This document shows positions 23,823 through 31,113 of a stretch of 31,384 nucleotides of DNA, piece after piece. The stretch lies in IMG/VR virus record IMGVR_UViG_3300030060_001627, positions 1-31,384 of that record; one strand, 5' to 3'. Within the stretch, counting starts at the first letter, position 1; each line of letters begins with the position of its first letter. The position numbers and the translations under genes were made by a program. The notes beneath the pieces were generated by a model, which was not told the DNA's origin, made no database searches, and saw only the letters and a list, made by a program, of their open reading frames with translations. The stretch comes from a virus.

Positions 23823-24019
23823 TGCGCCATAGTCTCAAGAAATGTTTTTGCGAGTCTCTCTTGCCGTGGGTTCAAAGCGTCTTCTTTGTCCTCAAGCTTA
23901 GAGATCATGGATCGGTTCGGGACACCTTTGGCATAGTATCCCATGAACTCAGCAAGCTCTGACTGCGTCACGCCAGCCTTCTCTCTGAGTTCCCGTAGTG
24001 CGCGTCCGTTAAAAATCAT
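23819..24019 (-). CDS. XRE-family helix-turn-helix regulator
   Basis: 66 residues from ATG 24019, chosen over 24076 because the domain begins there (MIFNGRALRELREKAG) and it just overlaps the upstream stop. The HTH reads LRELREKAGVTQSELAEFMG, then PNRSMISKLEDKE. Probably represses phage or host promoters; the target is unknown. Confidence 0.85.
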   Translation of the reverse strand: MIFNGRALRELREKAGVTQSELAEFMGYYAKGVPNRSMISKLEDKEDALNPRQERLAKTFLETMAQ

Positions 24020-24203
24020 CTGGATACTCCGAATCAATGGGTTCATCTGCCCAGTATTGGGAGTCCGTAAGCACATCGCGACGATAGCGTTTCAGCTTGT
24101 CATCAACGCACTTATCACAAACGAAGGTGAGTGGTATGCCGCGAGCATCATATTCCATCCACCCTTCGCTCTTTTCGCAGTAGTGGAGAGACATATCAGC
24201 CAT
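24009..24203 (-). CDS. Small zinc-binding protein
   Basis: 64 residues. LHYCEKSEGW and FVCDKCVDDKLKRY give Cys8-area and CxxC ligands plus His, consistent with a small zinc finger. Its start overlaps the previous stop as ATGGCTGA. Function unknown. Confidence 0.75.
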   Translation of the reverse strand: MADMSLHYCEKSEGWMEYDARGIPLTFVCDKCVDDKLKRYRRDVLTDSQYWADEPIDSEYPDDF

Positions 24204-24366
24204 TGACTATCTCCTCAAACCTTGCGTAATCATGCGCATCCAAGATGTCTTTTATAGAAGACATTGGAATGTTACGCATCTCACAGTTGTACTTCTCATT
24301 CAAGCTATCCACAAACCGCGATAGCTCCATGATTGGGTTTCCGTAGTCTTTCGCTAGATATTTCAT
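24196..24366 (-). CDS. Small protein, unknown function
   Basis: 56 residues, too short for routine ORF lists. It begins MKYLAKDYGNPIMELSRFVD and ends YARFEEIVNG. Overlaps of 8 bases (ATGGCTGA) downstream and AAATGA upstream make it a clear operon member; a longer ORF in another frame (24305-24490) is rejected. Confidence 0.75.
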   Translation of the reverse strand: MKYLAKDYGNPIMELSRFVDSLNEKYNCEMRNIPMSSIKDILDAHDYARFEEIVNG

Positions 24367-24575
24367 TTGTTTGCCTCCATGTCATACCATTGCCAGATAG
24401 TTTCTTTTGCTGAGTCCCACATACTGCCGAACAAACGATGCATCCCTTCGGAAGCCCTGTCTGTATCTTGGTACGTGTCCATAAACTCAATGTAGTTGTA
24501 CTTCATCGCGGTGAACATCAAGCTGCTCACAACTTCCTCAGCTTCATGTTTTTGCATGTCAAATTCGGTAGGCAT
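24363..24575 (-). CDS. Small helical protein, unknown function
   Basis: 70 residues, acidic and aromatic-rich helices (AEEVVSSLMFTAMKYNYIEF, then GSMWDSAKETIWQWYDME). It lies between two coupled genes in the same unit. No family recognised. Confidence 0.75.
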   Translation of the reverse strand: MPTEFDMQKHEAEEVVSSLMFTAMKYNYIEFMDTYQDTDRASEGMHRLFGSMWDSAKETIWQWYDMEANK

Positions 24576-24577
24576 CG

Positions 24578-24916
24578 TTACTTCGCTCCTGATTCAACGT
24601 ATGAATCAATAAGTCTGGTAAGCTGGTCACAATAAACATCTTCGTGAGACTTCACGGTAATCAGTTCATACTTGCGGCGCTTCTTGAACTCAACGGTGTA
24701 CGTGTCATTGAACATCAACCGAACTTTCACATGGCCCTTGAACTTGCGACCCTTAACACTAAAAGATAACCAACCCATGTCTTGGTCAGAAGCGGCTGCA
24801 CCTGTCAGTTTATCCGCGCCCCAACACATCATGGCTTCCCAACCAGTAGTGCCATCATTGGCTCTGCCGGCTGTTATTTGGTCTCTTATTGTGTTTCCTA
24901 CTTGAATCGAATCCAT
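24578..24916 (-). CDS. Conserved-looking phage protein, unknown function
   Basis: 112 residues. TIRDQITAGRANDGTTGWEA, MMCWGADKL, then a beta-rich part (LSFSVKGRKFKGHVKVRLMF, DTYTVEFKKRR). I recall similar proteins in other phages but no function. It is the first gene of its unit, with the shared AGGAGCTAGATA leader and a promoter just upstream. Confidence 0.82.
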   Translation of the reverse strand: MDSIQVGNTIRDQITAGRANDGTTGWEAMMCWGADKLTGAAASDQDMGWLSFSVKGRKFKGHVKVRLMFNDTYTVEFKKRRKYELITVKSHEDVYCDQLTRLIDSYVESGAK

Positions 24917-24917
24917 C

Positions 24918-24929
24918 TATCTAGCTCCT
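24918..24929 (-). promoter_or_regulatory. Shared leader/RBS element AGGAGCTAGATA, copy 2
   Basis: Second copy of the 12-base leader, two bases from the ATG at 24916. The flanking GAAATAAAAA is also shared with copy 1. Confidence 0.7.
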
Positions 24930-24949
24930 TTTTATTTCCGAACGTGTAT

Positions 24950-24978
24950 ATAATAGGAAACTTTTAGACTATATGCAA
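24950..24978 (-). promoter_or_regulatory. Promoter for the 24916 unit
   Basis: Minus strand: -35 TTGCAT (24973-24978), 17 bases, -10 TATTAT (24950-24955). It lies in the 3' end of the upstream gene, and ATGGGTTG leads into the -35 box, as at the 25689 promoter. Confidence 0.65.
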
Positions 24979-25233
24979 CCCATTTTGTGCAATTATTATC
25001 GCATTGCCGAATATTTTTTGAGTGTGTCCTTCGCCTTCTATAATGCTAGTCGCAGCGAAGTTTTGAGGTAAGTTGTTGTCTTGCGCTCTGTGGTAGAGGA
25101 TGCCATCGCTTAGAGCTATGTTTTTAGCCTTGCCGCCGAGGAGCAAGCGCATCTCCCCAGCGTCAGGCATTTCTGTCACGATACGAACGATACAATCATT
25201 CTCAGAGTTATGAATTGTAAAATGTCTTGTCAT
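24964..25233 (-). CDS. Small beta-rich protein, unknown function
   Basis: 89 residues: HFTIHNSENDCIVRIVTEMP, then MRLLLGGKAKNIALSDGILY, then FGNAIIIAQNGLHIV. Likely a small beta sandwich. It overlaps the upstream gene by 26 bases. No family recognised. Confidence 0.72.
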   Translation of the reverse strand: MTRHFTIHNSENDCIVRIVTEMPDAGEMRLLLGGKAKNIALSDGILYHRAQDNNLPQNFAATSIIEGEGHTQKIFGNAIIIAQNGLHIV

Positions 25234-25426
25234 GCAACGCAGAGAATGTTTCTATCGCACGATCCAGAACCTTCTCATGTTGTTCTATGAGAGACATCAA
25301 ATTCTTGATGTGCATTTCTTGGTTTTTGTAAAGATCCAAAAGCAGGTTGACCGTTGCCTTCATCTTGGCCCAATCACCTTCAACCCCAGCCTCCCTAATC
25401 TTGTTCACTAGCTCTGCGTGAGTCAT
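25208..25426 (-). CDS. Small helical protein, unknown function
   Basis: 72 residues, nearly all helix (DWAKMKATVNLLLDLYKNQE, then NLMSLIEQHEKVLDRAIETF). Likely a coiled-coil dimer. ATGA-coupled to the gene upstream. Confidence 0.75.
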   Translation of the reverse strand: MTHAELVNKIREAGVEGDWAKMKATVNLLLDLYKNQEMHIKNLMSLIEQHEKVLDRAIETFSALHDKTFYNS

Positions 25427-25689
25427 ACATTCACCTCCGTTGCTGGCAAAGCATGAAAATCATCAAGCGTGATGTCCAAGAAAGCAGCGCTAGATTCTGC
25501 GCCGAACTCATTGTGGACAAACCTAACGCGAATATTTTCATCGTTGTGCGGCATTGACCAAGTGATTGGAAAAAGCGCGTCTTTGTCAATCTCTTTGAAG
25601 AAACTGTGCTCTAGCGTACGGTTGTAATTGAGATCCTTGGCCTTCTCATTCGCGGCGCGTAAGGTTTCGTAATCAAAATATTTTATCAT
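25423..25689 (-). CDS. Early-region protein, unknown function
   Basis: 88 residues from ATG 25689 (MIKYFDYETLRAANEKAKDL). This start is preferred over 25776 because GGAG sits six bases upstream and a promoter lies just before it. The rest (FFKEIDKDALFPITWSMPHN, VRFVHNEFGAESSAAFLDIT) is unrecognised. First gene of a three-gene unit. Confidence 0.75.
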   Translation of the reverse strand: MIKYFDYETLRAANEKAKDLNYNRTLEHSFFKEIDKDALFPITWSMPHNDENIRVRFVHNEFGAESSAAFLDITLDDFHALPATEVNV

Positions 25690-25714
25690 ATCAAGCTCCA
25701 TTAAAAGGTTTCCC

Positions 25715-25742
25715 ATTGTACACAAGTTGATGTTTGTTGCAA
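25715..25742 (-). promoter_or_regulatory. Promoter for the 25689 unit
   Basis: Minus strand: -35 TTGCAA (25737-25742), 16 bases, -10 TACAAT (25715-25720). Same -35 and spacing as the 23096-23123 promoter. Confidence 0.7.
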
Positions 25743-25753
25743 CCCATATTGGG
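25740..25753 (-). promoter_or_regulatory. Candidate operator CCCAATATGGGTTG
   Basis: Inverted repeat CCCAATATGGG overlapping the -35 region. A near-identical CCCATTATGGGTTG lies at 28706-28719. Confidence 0.4.
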
Positions 25754-25792
25754 TAGGCTGTGTGGATCCACGCCATTTGGTGTCAAGCGGTT

Positions 25793-26071
25793 TCAGTCAG
25801 TACCATCTCGTTTCATGTAGTCCCACTCACCTCTATCGTCTTTGCACAATTTGTACCGATGAAGGACGTTGTACGCCGTGGTGGTGCTTATCTTGAGGGA
25901 CTTAGCTATTGATTTGCCTGTTCTACCTTTTAGGCTTTCCAGCAGTATCTTGATGATCTGCGGCCCCGTGATGGGATCTTTTCGCGGGTAGTACACAGAT
26001 TGAGCTTGCCGTTCATCTTGCTTGGCGGCATATCTCTTCTGCGCTTCTATTGCATCAATGAGGCTTGCCAT
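25793..26071 (-). CDS. Helix-turn-helix protein, likely DNA-binding
   Basis: 92 residues from ATG 26071; the longer open frame upstream overlaps the HNH gene and is rejected. The C-terminal half has an HTH (GKSIAKSLKISTTTAYNVLH) preceded by a helical, charged region. It overlaps the HNH gene by 17 bases. Probably a small regulator; target unknown. Confidence 0.75.
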   Translation of the reverse strand: MASLIDAIEAQKRYAAKQDERQAQSVYYPRKDPITGPQIIKILLESLKGRTGKSIAKSLKISTTTAYNVLHRYKLCKDDRGEWDYMKRDGTD

Positions 26072-26372
26072 TCTGATATTCATTCCACAGTTCTTCTGCC
26101 AGCTCTTGTCCGTATGTTGACGGCAGGAAGTGAGCTTCGAAAAACTTAAACTCGTCACCATATACATCATGCAGCTGTTGATGATGAAACTGACACAGAG
26201 GAATGACGTTCCTGTCATCAGCACGTAACCCCATGCCGCGACTGCCTATCCACGGTTTTAGCAAATGATGAACTTGTGTCATGCCTTGGCAGGAAAGCGC
26301 ATATACAGAGCAGCGCATTTCTGCGATCTGCTCCATATGCTTTCTATCTGAGAGATGCTTGCGCTTCTTCAA
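26055..26372 (-). CDS. HNH-type endonuclease, DUF968-like
   Basis: 105 residues from TTG 26372 (ATG at residue 13 is an alternative). The pattern MTQVHHLLKPWIGSRGMGLR, DDRNVIPLCQFHHQQLHD matches phage HNH/DUF968 nucleases: two His, then Asn and a His-rich C-terminal part, with Cys residues. Such nucleases act in recombination or packaging. It is in the recombination unit, overlapping the SSB-like gene end. Confidence 0.8.
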   Translation of the reverse strand: MKKRKHLSDRKHMEQIAEMRCSVYALSCQGMTQVHHLLKPWIGSRGMGLRADDRNVIPLCQFHHQQLHDVYGDEFKFFEAHFLPSTYGQELAEELWNEYQNGKPH

Positions 26373-26707
26373 AACGGTATGTTGTCAGCCTGTTCTGTCA
26401 GAGATAAACCAAGGTATGAGTCACCCTTTTGGCTCACGTTATTCCAAGCGCCGAACTTGTACCGCTTGCCATCAATGGTGATGGGGCCGCCAACGTCTGG
26501 ACTCTTGGCATTCTGTTTTTTATCTGTGGGGTTCAAGTAGACCCTACCCATAGATACTGCCACCTCATACACCTCCTCGCCGCGTTGGGTCTGTGCTTTT
26601 ATCAATGACACATACTTTGTCTCACCATTGATATTCAGCGTACCCTTATATGCGACATCCGCATTGTTATCAGGGAACATCGCCCCTTTCAAGTTATCAT
26701 GTGCCAC
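26369..26707 (-). CDS. SSB-like/DUF736-like protein with SSB-type C-terminal tip
   Basis: 112 residues from GTG 26707, seven bases after AAAGGAGG; an ATG at 26746 is rejected. The body is beta-rich (DVAYKGTLNINGETKYVSLI, YEVAVSMGRVYL, DGKRYKFGAW), similar to DUF736-type small proteins. The last residues, ADNIPF, resemble the acidic DDDIPF tip with which bacterial SSB proteins bind partners. With the exonuclease and ERF genes nearby, an ssDNA-binding role is plausible but unproven. Confidence 0.75.
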   Translation of the reverse strand: MAHDNLKGAMFPDNNADVAYKGTLNINGETKYVSLIKAQTQRGEEVYEVAVSMGRVYLNPTDKKQNAKSPDVGGPITIDGKRYKFGAWNNVSQKGDSYLGLSLTEQADNIPF

Positions 26708-26978
26708 TGTTTGTCCTCCTTTGGTGGTCAATAATGATGGGTGCAAGGCGATACTCTGATGCCCTGTACTTGTGTAGCTTGGTTATGAGAACTTCGCCAG
26801 TGAGCGGTAAGTTGTATCTCTCACGACCTTTCAACGTTCGAAACTCTCTCATACCGGCACTAATACTCGCAGCGCCGTGACGTATGCCGGTCTTTTCATA
26901 CACCGCGTTTTCTAGCTGGGGTAGTGTCCACGTTTTGAAGTCTGACATTATTTCGTAGATCGCATCATTTCTAGTCAT
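26697..26978 (-). CDS. Small protein in recombination unit, unknown function
   Basis: 93 residues. MTRNDAIYEIMSDFKTWTLP, LENAVYEKTG, then ISAGMREFRTLKGRERYNLP suggest a winged-helix DNA-binding fold. It overlaps the ERF stop by 8 bases. Confidence 0.72.
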   Translation of the reverse strand: MTRNDAIYEIMSDFKTWTLPQLENAVYEKTGIRHGAASISAGMREFRTLKGRERYNLPLTGEVLITKLHKYRASEYRLAPIIIDHQRRTNSGT

Positions 26979-27606
26979 TTGTATACAGCTCCATAAGTGT
27001 TACGAAAGCATCATGTATCTTGCCCTTGGAAGCATCTTGAGCCTTTTTGATATATTCTTTACTGTCATCAAAAATAGCCTTGCATTGTTGACTCTCTGGA
27101 TCTGGCAAATACTGACGACACTTTTCCAAAAACTGAATTGGATTATCACATCCATCAATAACCGCATTTGATTTCACAAGCTTGAAAGTAGATTCCTGTT
27201 TTCTGTTGGCTTCCCCATCATCATCTTGCATCACTGGCTTCCCGTCATCTTTTTGATGGCCTATACCACAAGCCAAGCTAAGGCTGTATCTCTTGGCGTA
27301 CGTCATAGCACTGCCGAATGCCTGTGCATCTTTCTTGGATGCGGCAATAAATACAGGGCCAGTTCCCAAGACACCACCATGACCCAATAACAAAGTCTCA
27401 ACACAAGCGCCGCCATCTCGTTCGTGGCTTATCTGTTGGAACATCAAACCATGCTTGGTCAGCGTGGGTTTAACCGTTGAGATCACTTGCTCTAACGTTG
27501 CGTATTCACTGGTGAAGTACGGGTTCTTGCCATCTTTTGTTGCGTGTTGAATCTCTGCTTGCGCTGCGATCAACCCATCAACAAGTTCTTTTGTGATGTT
27601 TTCCAT
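26971..27606 (-). CDS. ERF-family single-strand annealing recombinase
   Basis: 211 residues. The ERF domain covers about 10-125: LIAAQAEIQHATKDGKNPYF, YATLEQVISTVKPTLTKHGL, then AFGSAMTYAKRYSLSLACGI, which is the conserved ERF core. A charged linker and helical end follow. It anneals homologous ssDNA ends, working with the exonuclease encoded just upstream on the same strand. Its start is adjacent to the exonuclease stop. Confidence 0.92.
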   Translation of the reverse strand: MENITKELVDGLIAAQAEIQHATKDGKNPYFTSEYATLEQVISTVKPTLTKHGLMFQQISHERDGGACVETLLLGHGGVLGTGPVFIAASKKDAQAFGSAMTYAKRYSLSLACGIGHQKDDGKPVMQDDDGEANRKQESTFKLVKSNAVIDGCDNPIQFLEKCRQYLPDPESQQCKAIFDDSKEYIKKAQDASKGKIHDAFVTLMELYTND

Positions 27607-28389
27607 CTATATTCTCCAAAGTTCCTTCGCCGCTTCCCGTTCGCCGTCAGACCAGCCAAACCCAATCCTTGCGCCCGTATCTGGGTACAAAAGATTAGCG
27701 ACCTGTTTGATGTCAGGGGAGTAGCTTAGGAGGTTCATCATATTCAAGGCGGCTCTGCGAACCACCCTCATGTGATGCTCTATATCAAGCACCGGCTTTA
27801 CAACCACATGACTTTGTTTAGTTGTCACATGGACGTAATCTACTACTGGCATACAATCTTCAGCTGTAGCGTAGATCGCAAGCTGTCTTGATGTTGAATC
27901 CATCATCTTGCTTGGCAACCTAGCGACGCTTTTGATGTCGCGCACAACACCGTCATACAACAGATCAATGTATCCAATGATCGGTATTGGTAATTCTTCG
28001 AACTCTAGTTTTATTTTTTTCTGTGTAGCTATCGGTTCGCCCAGCATACGGAAGTGCGGGATAGCTGGGGTCAAATACTTTGGCAAAGCCTTGCGCTCTG
28101 TTTCAACTTTGCTGTGGTCTATGTAGCTGTTCTGCTCAGTAGCATCTGTGAGCCTGTTATCAAATTCATCAATGGCCCACTGTATTACCTGCGCATCACT
28201 AACTGATTGTTCGAAGCAAGCCCTACTGATTGCCTTGTCTATTGCAATGCCGCGCCACATCGCTGGAATACCAACGTTGTCTCTGTAACCAGAAACATCC
28301 AGTATCCAACGGGCCGGGTCTTGAATGTATTTGTTGATTGCAGAAGCGCTGAGGTGGTCTATGTTGTGCGCTGCGAAAGGATCGTTCAT
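27607..28389 (-). CDS. RecB-like PD-(D/E)XK exonuclease
   Basis: 260 residues. N-terminal LSASAINKYIQDPARWILDV is typical of phage RecB-type exonucleases. The catalytic part reads IIGYIDLLYDG (Asp142), VRDIKSVARLP (Asp151, Lys153) and STSRQLAIYAT (Gln169). It should resect double-stranded ends to feed the ERF annealer. First gene of the unit; it carries the shared AGGAGCTAGATA leader. Confidence 0.9.
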   Translation of the reverse strand: MNDPFAAHNIDHLSASAINKYIQDPARWILDVSGYRDNVGIPAMWRGIAIDKAISRACFEQSVSDAQVIQWAIDEFDNRLTDATEQNSYIDHSKVETERKALPKYLTPAIPHFRMLGEPIATQKKIKLEFEELPIPIIGYIDLLYDGVVRDIKSVARLPSKMMDSTSRQLAIYATAEDCMPVVDYVHVTTKQSHVVVKPVLDIEHHMRVVRRAALNMMNLLSYSPDIKQVANLLYPDTGARIGFGWSDGEREAAKELWRI

Positions 28390-28390
28390 T

Positions 28391-28402
28391 TATCTAGCTC
28401 CT
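28391..28402 (-). promoter_or_regulatory. Shared leader/RBS element AGGAGCTAGATA, copy 3
   Basis: Third copy of the 12-base leader, one base from the ATG at 28389. A weak candidate promoter lies above it (TTGTGA, 17 bases, TAGTTT), poorer than the other minus-strand promoters. Confidence 0.65.
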
Positions 28403-28449
28403 GTTTATGTACTAAAACTAGCACATATCGGGTTTACTCACAAGAGCTG

Positions 28450-28469
28450 TTTTGATACTGTTATCAAAA
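28450..28469. promoter_or_regulatory. Palindromic operator between divergent units
   Basis: TTTTGATACTGTTATCAAAA: 8-base perfect arms around CTGT. It lies 15 bases before the Cro-like ATG (28484) and 61 bases from the exonuclease start, the usual place for an autoregulated Cro/CI operator. A candidate plus-strand promoter (TTTACT 28433-28438, 17 bases, TACTGT 28456-28461) overlaps it. Confidence 0.72.
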
Positions 28470-28483
28470 TTGCAGAGGTTTGT

Positions 28484-28705
28484 ATGAAACTTTCGGCTTG
28501 GTTAAAAGAAAATGACATGACGCAAAAACAGTTTTTGTATTACGTCACGCGCAATCACAACGGCAGCTTCTCATCGCACGCTATCGCAAAATGGTGTAAT
28601 GGTCAGCGCATACCACGACCCCATGATATGAAGATTATACACAGAGCCACATTCGGAGCGGTCACGCCCAACGATTTTTACGGGTTGCAAAAAAGCCAAG
28701 CATAG
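28484..28705 (+). CDS. Cro/CI-like small HTH regulator
   Basis: 73 residues from ATG 28484, with AGAGG five bases upstream; the longer frame from 28325 is not used. MKLSAWLKENDMTQKQFLYY, then SSHAIAKWCNGQRIPRP, is an HTH of the type that reads operators like the palindrome just upstream. Probably controls itself and the divergent recombination unit. Confidence 0.83.
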   Translation: MKLSAWLKENDMTQKQFLYYVTRNHNGSFSSHAIAKWCNGQRIPRPHDMKIIHRATFGAVTPNDFYGLQKSQA

Positions 28706-28719
28706 CCCATTATGGGTTG
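28706..28719 (+). promoter_or_regulatory. Candidate operator CCCATTATGGGTTG
   Basis: Palindrome CCCATTATGGG directly before the HTH gene start, matching 25740-25753 on the other strand at 13 of 14 positions. Confidence 0.4.
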
Positions 28720-29070
28720 GTGAGTAACCAAGCAATAAACTGGTGCCGCACTAAGCGATGCCCTAACCCAACCACCAAACTTATTCTGATTATGTTGGCG
28801 AACTACGCTGACGAGCGCGGCGTGTGCTACCCATCAGAGCGCCACTTGGCTGACATATGTGGCATTGCTGAGCGTTCCGTACGCAGAAGCATTAAGCATT
28901 TGGCTGACGCTGGATACATCACTGTTACAAGGCGTAAAGGCTTGACGAACTTGTACAAAATACCGATACCTACCTTGGCCGCTGGTGGCCGCAAGGTCAG
29001 GCCATTCTTGGCCGCTAATACCTTAAAAACACAAAGAGCCGCGAGGAGCTTAAATGACATTGCTGGATGA
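28720..29070 (+). CDS. HTH_36-type replication/regulatory protein
   Basis: 116 residues from GTG 28720 (TTG 28717 is equally possible). The winged HTH is clear: NPTTKLILIMLANYADERGV, then YPSERHLADICGIAERSVRR, then HLADAGYITVTRR. In phages this family often precedes replication genes as a replisome or initiator protein, which fits its place before the primase-helicase. Confidence 0.83.
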   Translation: MSNQAINWCRTKRCPNPTTKLILIMLANYADERGVCYPSERHLADICGIAERSVRRSIKHLADAGYITVTRRKGLTNLYKIPIPTLAAGGRKVRPFLAANTLKTQRAARSLNDIAG

Positions 29071-30751
29071 ATTATATGATCGCTACAAAATACCAAGTCA
29101 CCGATTGCATGAAGGCCAACAAAAAACTAAATGCCCAGAATGTCAGCCCAAACATGATCCCAAAGACAACCCACTTTCCATTGATGTACAGCCCGATAAG
29201 ATTGTTTTCAAATGCCATCACTGTGGGTTTTCTGGTGGCGTTGCAACAGATATTTCTACGGTGATGCGAAAGCCACAACCAAAACGCAAGCAATACAAGA
29301 AGCCAAAAGAAGCCAGCAACTTTTTGCAAACGTTTTTCTCATCCCGTGGCATCACAGATGAAACGGTTCGGGCGTTTGACTGTTTCGTGGATGGGGAAGA
29401 TTGGATCGCGTTTCCATATAACGGCAAGGAGAACGAATGCGACAACATAAAGTATAGGCACAAAGACAAAAGGTTTCGGCAAACAAAAGACCCAGTGAAG
29501 TCTCTATACAATTACGCCAATATCAAAGATTCGGATACTGTGGTTTTCGTAGAGGGTGAGATGGATGTGTTAAGCGTTTATGAGGCTGGCATTCATTCTG
29601 TGACTACGCTGCCAGATGGCGCACCACCAGATGCCAAGTTCAAGGATAATGACAAGCGGTTCAGCTGTCTTGACTCACACCCAATAAGCGCCGCGAAAGT
29701 TGTTCTGTTTTGTGATGCAGATGGGGCCGGCGAAAACTTACGCAAAGAATTGATACATAGGTTTGGCAAGCAAAGATGTTGGTATGTAAAGCCACCGAAG
29801 GGATGCAAGGACGCTAATGATGTTTTGTTAGAACACGGCAAAGAATTCTTAAAGGGCTTGATTGACAAAGCGAAGCCGTATCCAGTGGATGGGCTGTACA
29901 CAGTACGCAGCTATTACGATGAAGTTATTGACCTTTACCACGGCAACTATGACCGGCCCATTGAGATAGGGTATGACAGTCTTGACCCCATCTACAAAGT
30001 GATGAAGGGAACGTTCCACGTATGGACGGGTATACCGAACCACGGGAAGTCTACATTCTTGGATCAATGCTTGATTCAGATTGCAAAGAACCACGGCTGG
30101 AAGTTCGTGATGTTTTCGCCAGAGCATTCAACGAAGATGCACATCAGACGGTTGTTACAGATGCTTATTGGGAAACCATTTGACAAGGGCATTACTGATC
30201 GCATGACGGAAGCAGAAGCGACACAGGGTATGTCTTGGATTAACGAACATTTCTACTTCATAGAAACAAAAGAACACATACCCAGCATTGATAAGATTCT
30301 GAGCATTACACAACAAACTGTGCAGAAGTACGGATGCAATGGTTTGGTCATTGACCCTTACAATGAAGTAGATGCCAGCCGCAAGGGTACTCAACGAGAG
30401 GATGAGCACATTCGTGACTTCATAAGCAAATGCAAACGGTTCAGCAAAAACCACGATATGACAACGTTCGTGGTGGCCCACCCGACCAAGCTTCCAAAGG
30501 AGAACGGTCAGTACCAAGCTCCATCTGCGTATGACATAAGCGGCGCTAGCCATTGGCACAACCAAGCAGATGCAGTGGTTGTTGTACATAGGGACTTTGA
30601 TTCCAACACAGTGCAAGTGATTACACGTAAGATCAGAGAGCAAGGTTTGTACGGAAAGATTGGAGAGGCTACATTCTGGTTCAATCCAGACACACACACA
30701 TTCGAAGAACCATCCCCAAGAGCGTGGGGTGATTACAGGACAGCACAATGA
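29054..30751 (+). CDS. Primase-helicase, T7 gp4-like
   Basis: 565 residues. Zinc domain: Cys27, Cys30, Cys54, Cys57 (KCPEC... CHHCGFSGG). Toprim primase: VEGEMD (Glu167) and FCDADGAG (Asp221, Asp223). Helicase domain: Walker A GIPNHGKSTF (Lys332), EHS motif, Walker B GLVIDPYNEVD, TTFVVAHPTK and SGASHWHNQADAVV. It would prime and unwind DNA at the fork as one protein. Overlaps the HTH gene by 17 bases and is ATGA-coupled to the next. No DNA polymerase is in the window. Confidence 0.95.
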   Translation: MTLLDELYDRYKIPSHRLHEGQQKTKCPECQPKHDPKDNPLSIDVQPDKIVFKCHHCGFSGGVATDISTVMRKPQPKRKQYKKPKEASNFLQTFFSSRGITDETVRAFDCFVDGEDWIAFPYNGKENECDNIKYRHKDKRFRQTKDPVKSLYNYANIKDSDTVVFVEGEMDVLSVYEAGIHSVTTLPDGAPPDAKFKDNDKRFSCLDSHPISAAKVVLFCDADGAGENLRKELIHRFGKQRCWYVKPPKGCKDANDVLLEHGKEFLKGLIDKAKPYPVDGLYTVRSYYDEVIDLYHGNYDRPIEIGYDSLDPIYKVMKGTFHVWTGIPNHGKSTFLDQCLIQIAKNHGWKFVMFSPEHSTKMHIRRLLQMLIGKPFDKGITDRMTEAEATQGMSWINEHFYFIETKEHIPSIDKILSITQQTVQKYGCNGLVIDPYNEVDASRKGTQREDEHIRDFISKCKRFSKNHDMTTFVVAHPTKLPKENGQYQAPSAYDISGASHWHNQADAVVVVHRDFDSNTVQVITRKIREQGLYGKIGEATFWFNPDTHTFEEPSPRAWGDYRTAQ

Positions 30752-31113
30752 ATAGAAAAATAACCGAAGAGATGAAAGACGTAATCAAGCAAGCGAATGA
30801 TCCGCTGGAATATAGGATCTACAAATGGTCAGATGCTGTAAATAAATGGAAAGAGCTAGCAACGAAGGCAGCTATCGCTGAAGGAAACTTCAAGACTTGG
30901 AAGGCCGCGAGGAAAGTTTCTTTTGTAAATGCTGGAAGATCTCTAGGATTAGCAGATGCGTTGACAGAAGCTGACGGGGACTACGCAGCTCATTGGATGA
31001 TTTACAATGATGCAGCAATCAAAGCAGAAGCGGCGAAGAAAGAAATTGATATTGCCAAGGCACATTGGGAGACAGAAAGATCAAACCAAGTAAGCCTCAG
31101 ACAAGTAAAATAG
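30748..31113 (+). CDS. Helical protein after primase-helicase, unknown function
   Basis: 121 residues, helical and charged: YRIYKWSDAVNKWKELATKA, KTWKAARKVSFVNAGRSLGL, then AAIKAEAAKKEIDIAKAHWE. ATGA overlap with the helicase suggests coupled expression. It could be a replication accessory factor; no family recognised. Confidence 0.78.
   Translation: MNRKITEEMKDVIKQANDPLEYRIYKWSDAVNKWKELATKAAIAEGNFKTWKAARKVSFVNAGRSLGLADALTEADGDYAAHWMIYNDAAIKAEAAKKEIDIAKAHWETERSNQVSLRQVK

Noticed and set aside
24305-24490. 61-residue minus-strand ORF
   Set aside because: The 56- and 70-residue genes in other frames are tightly coupled and fit the unit better.
25762-25771. Perfect palindrome GTGGATCCAC
   Set aside because: Short, contains a BamHI-type site, and has no second copy noticed; likely chance.
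30155-30748. 197-residue minus-strand ORF under the primase-helicase
   Set aside because: The plus strand has a complete primase-helicase; the ORF shows no motif or ribosome site.
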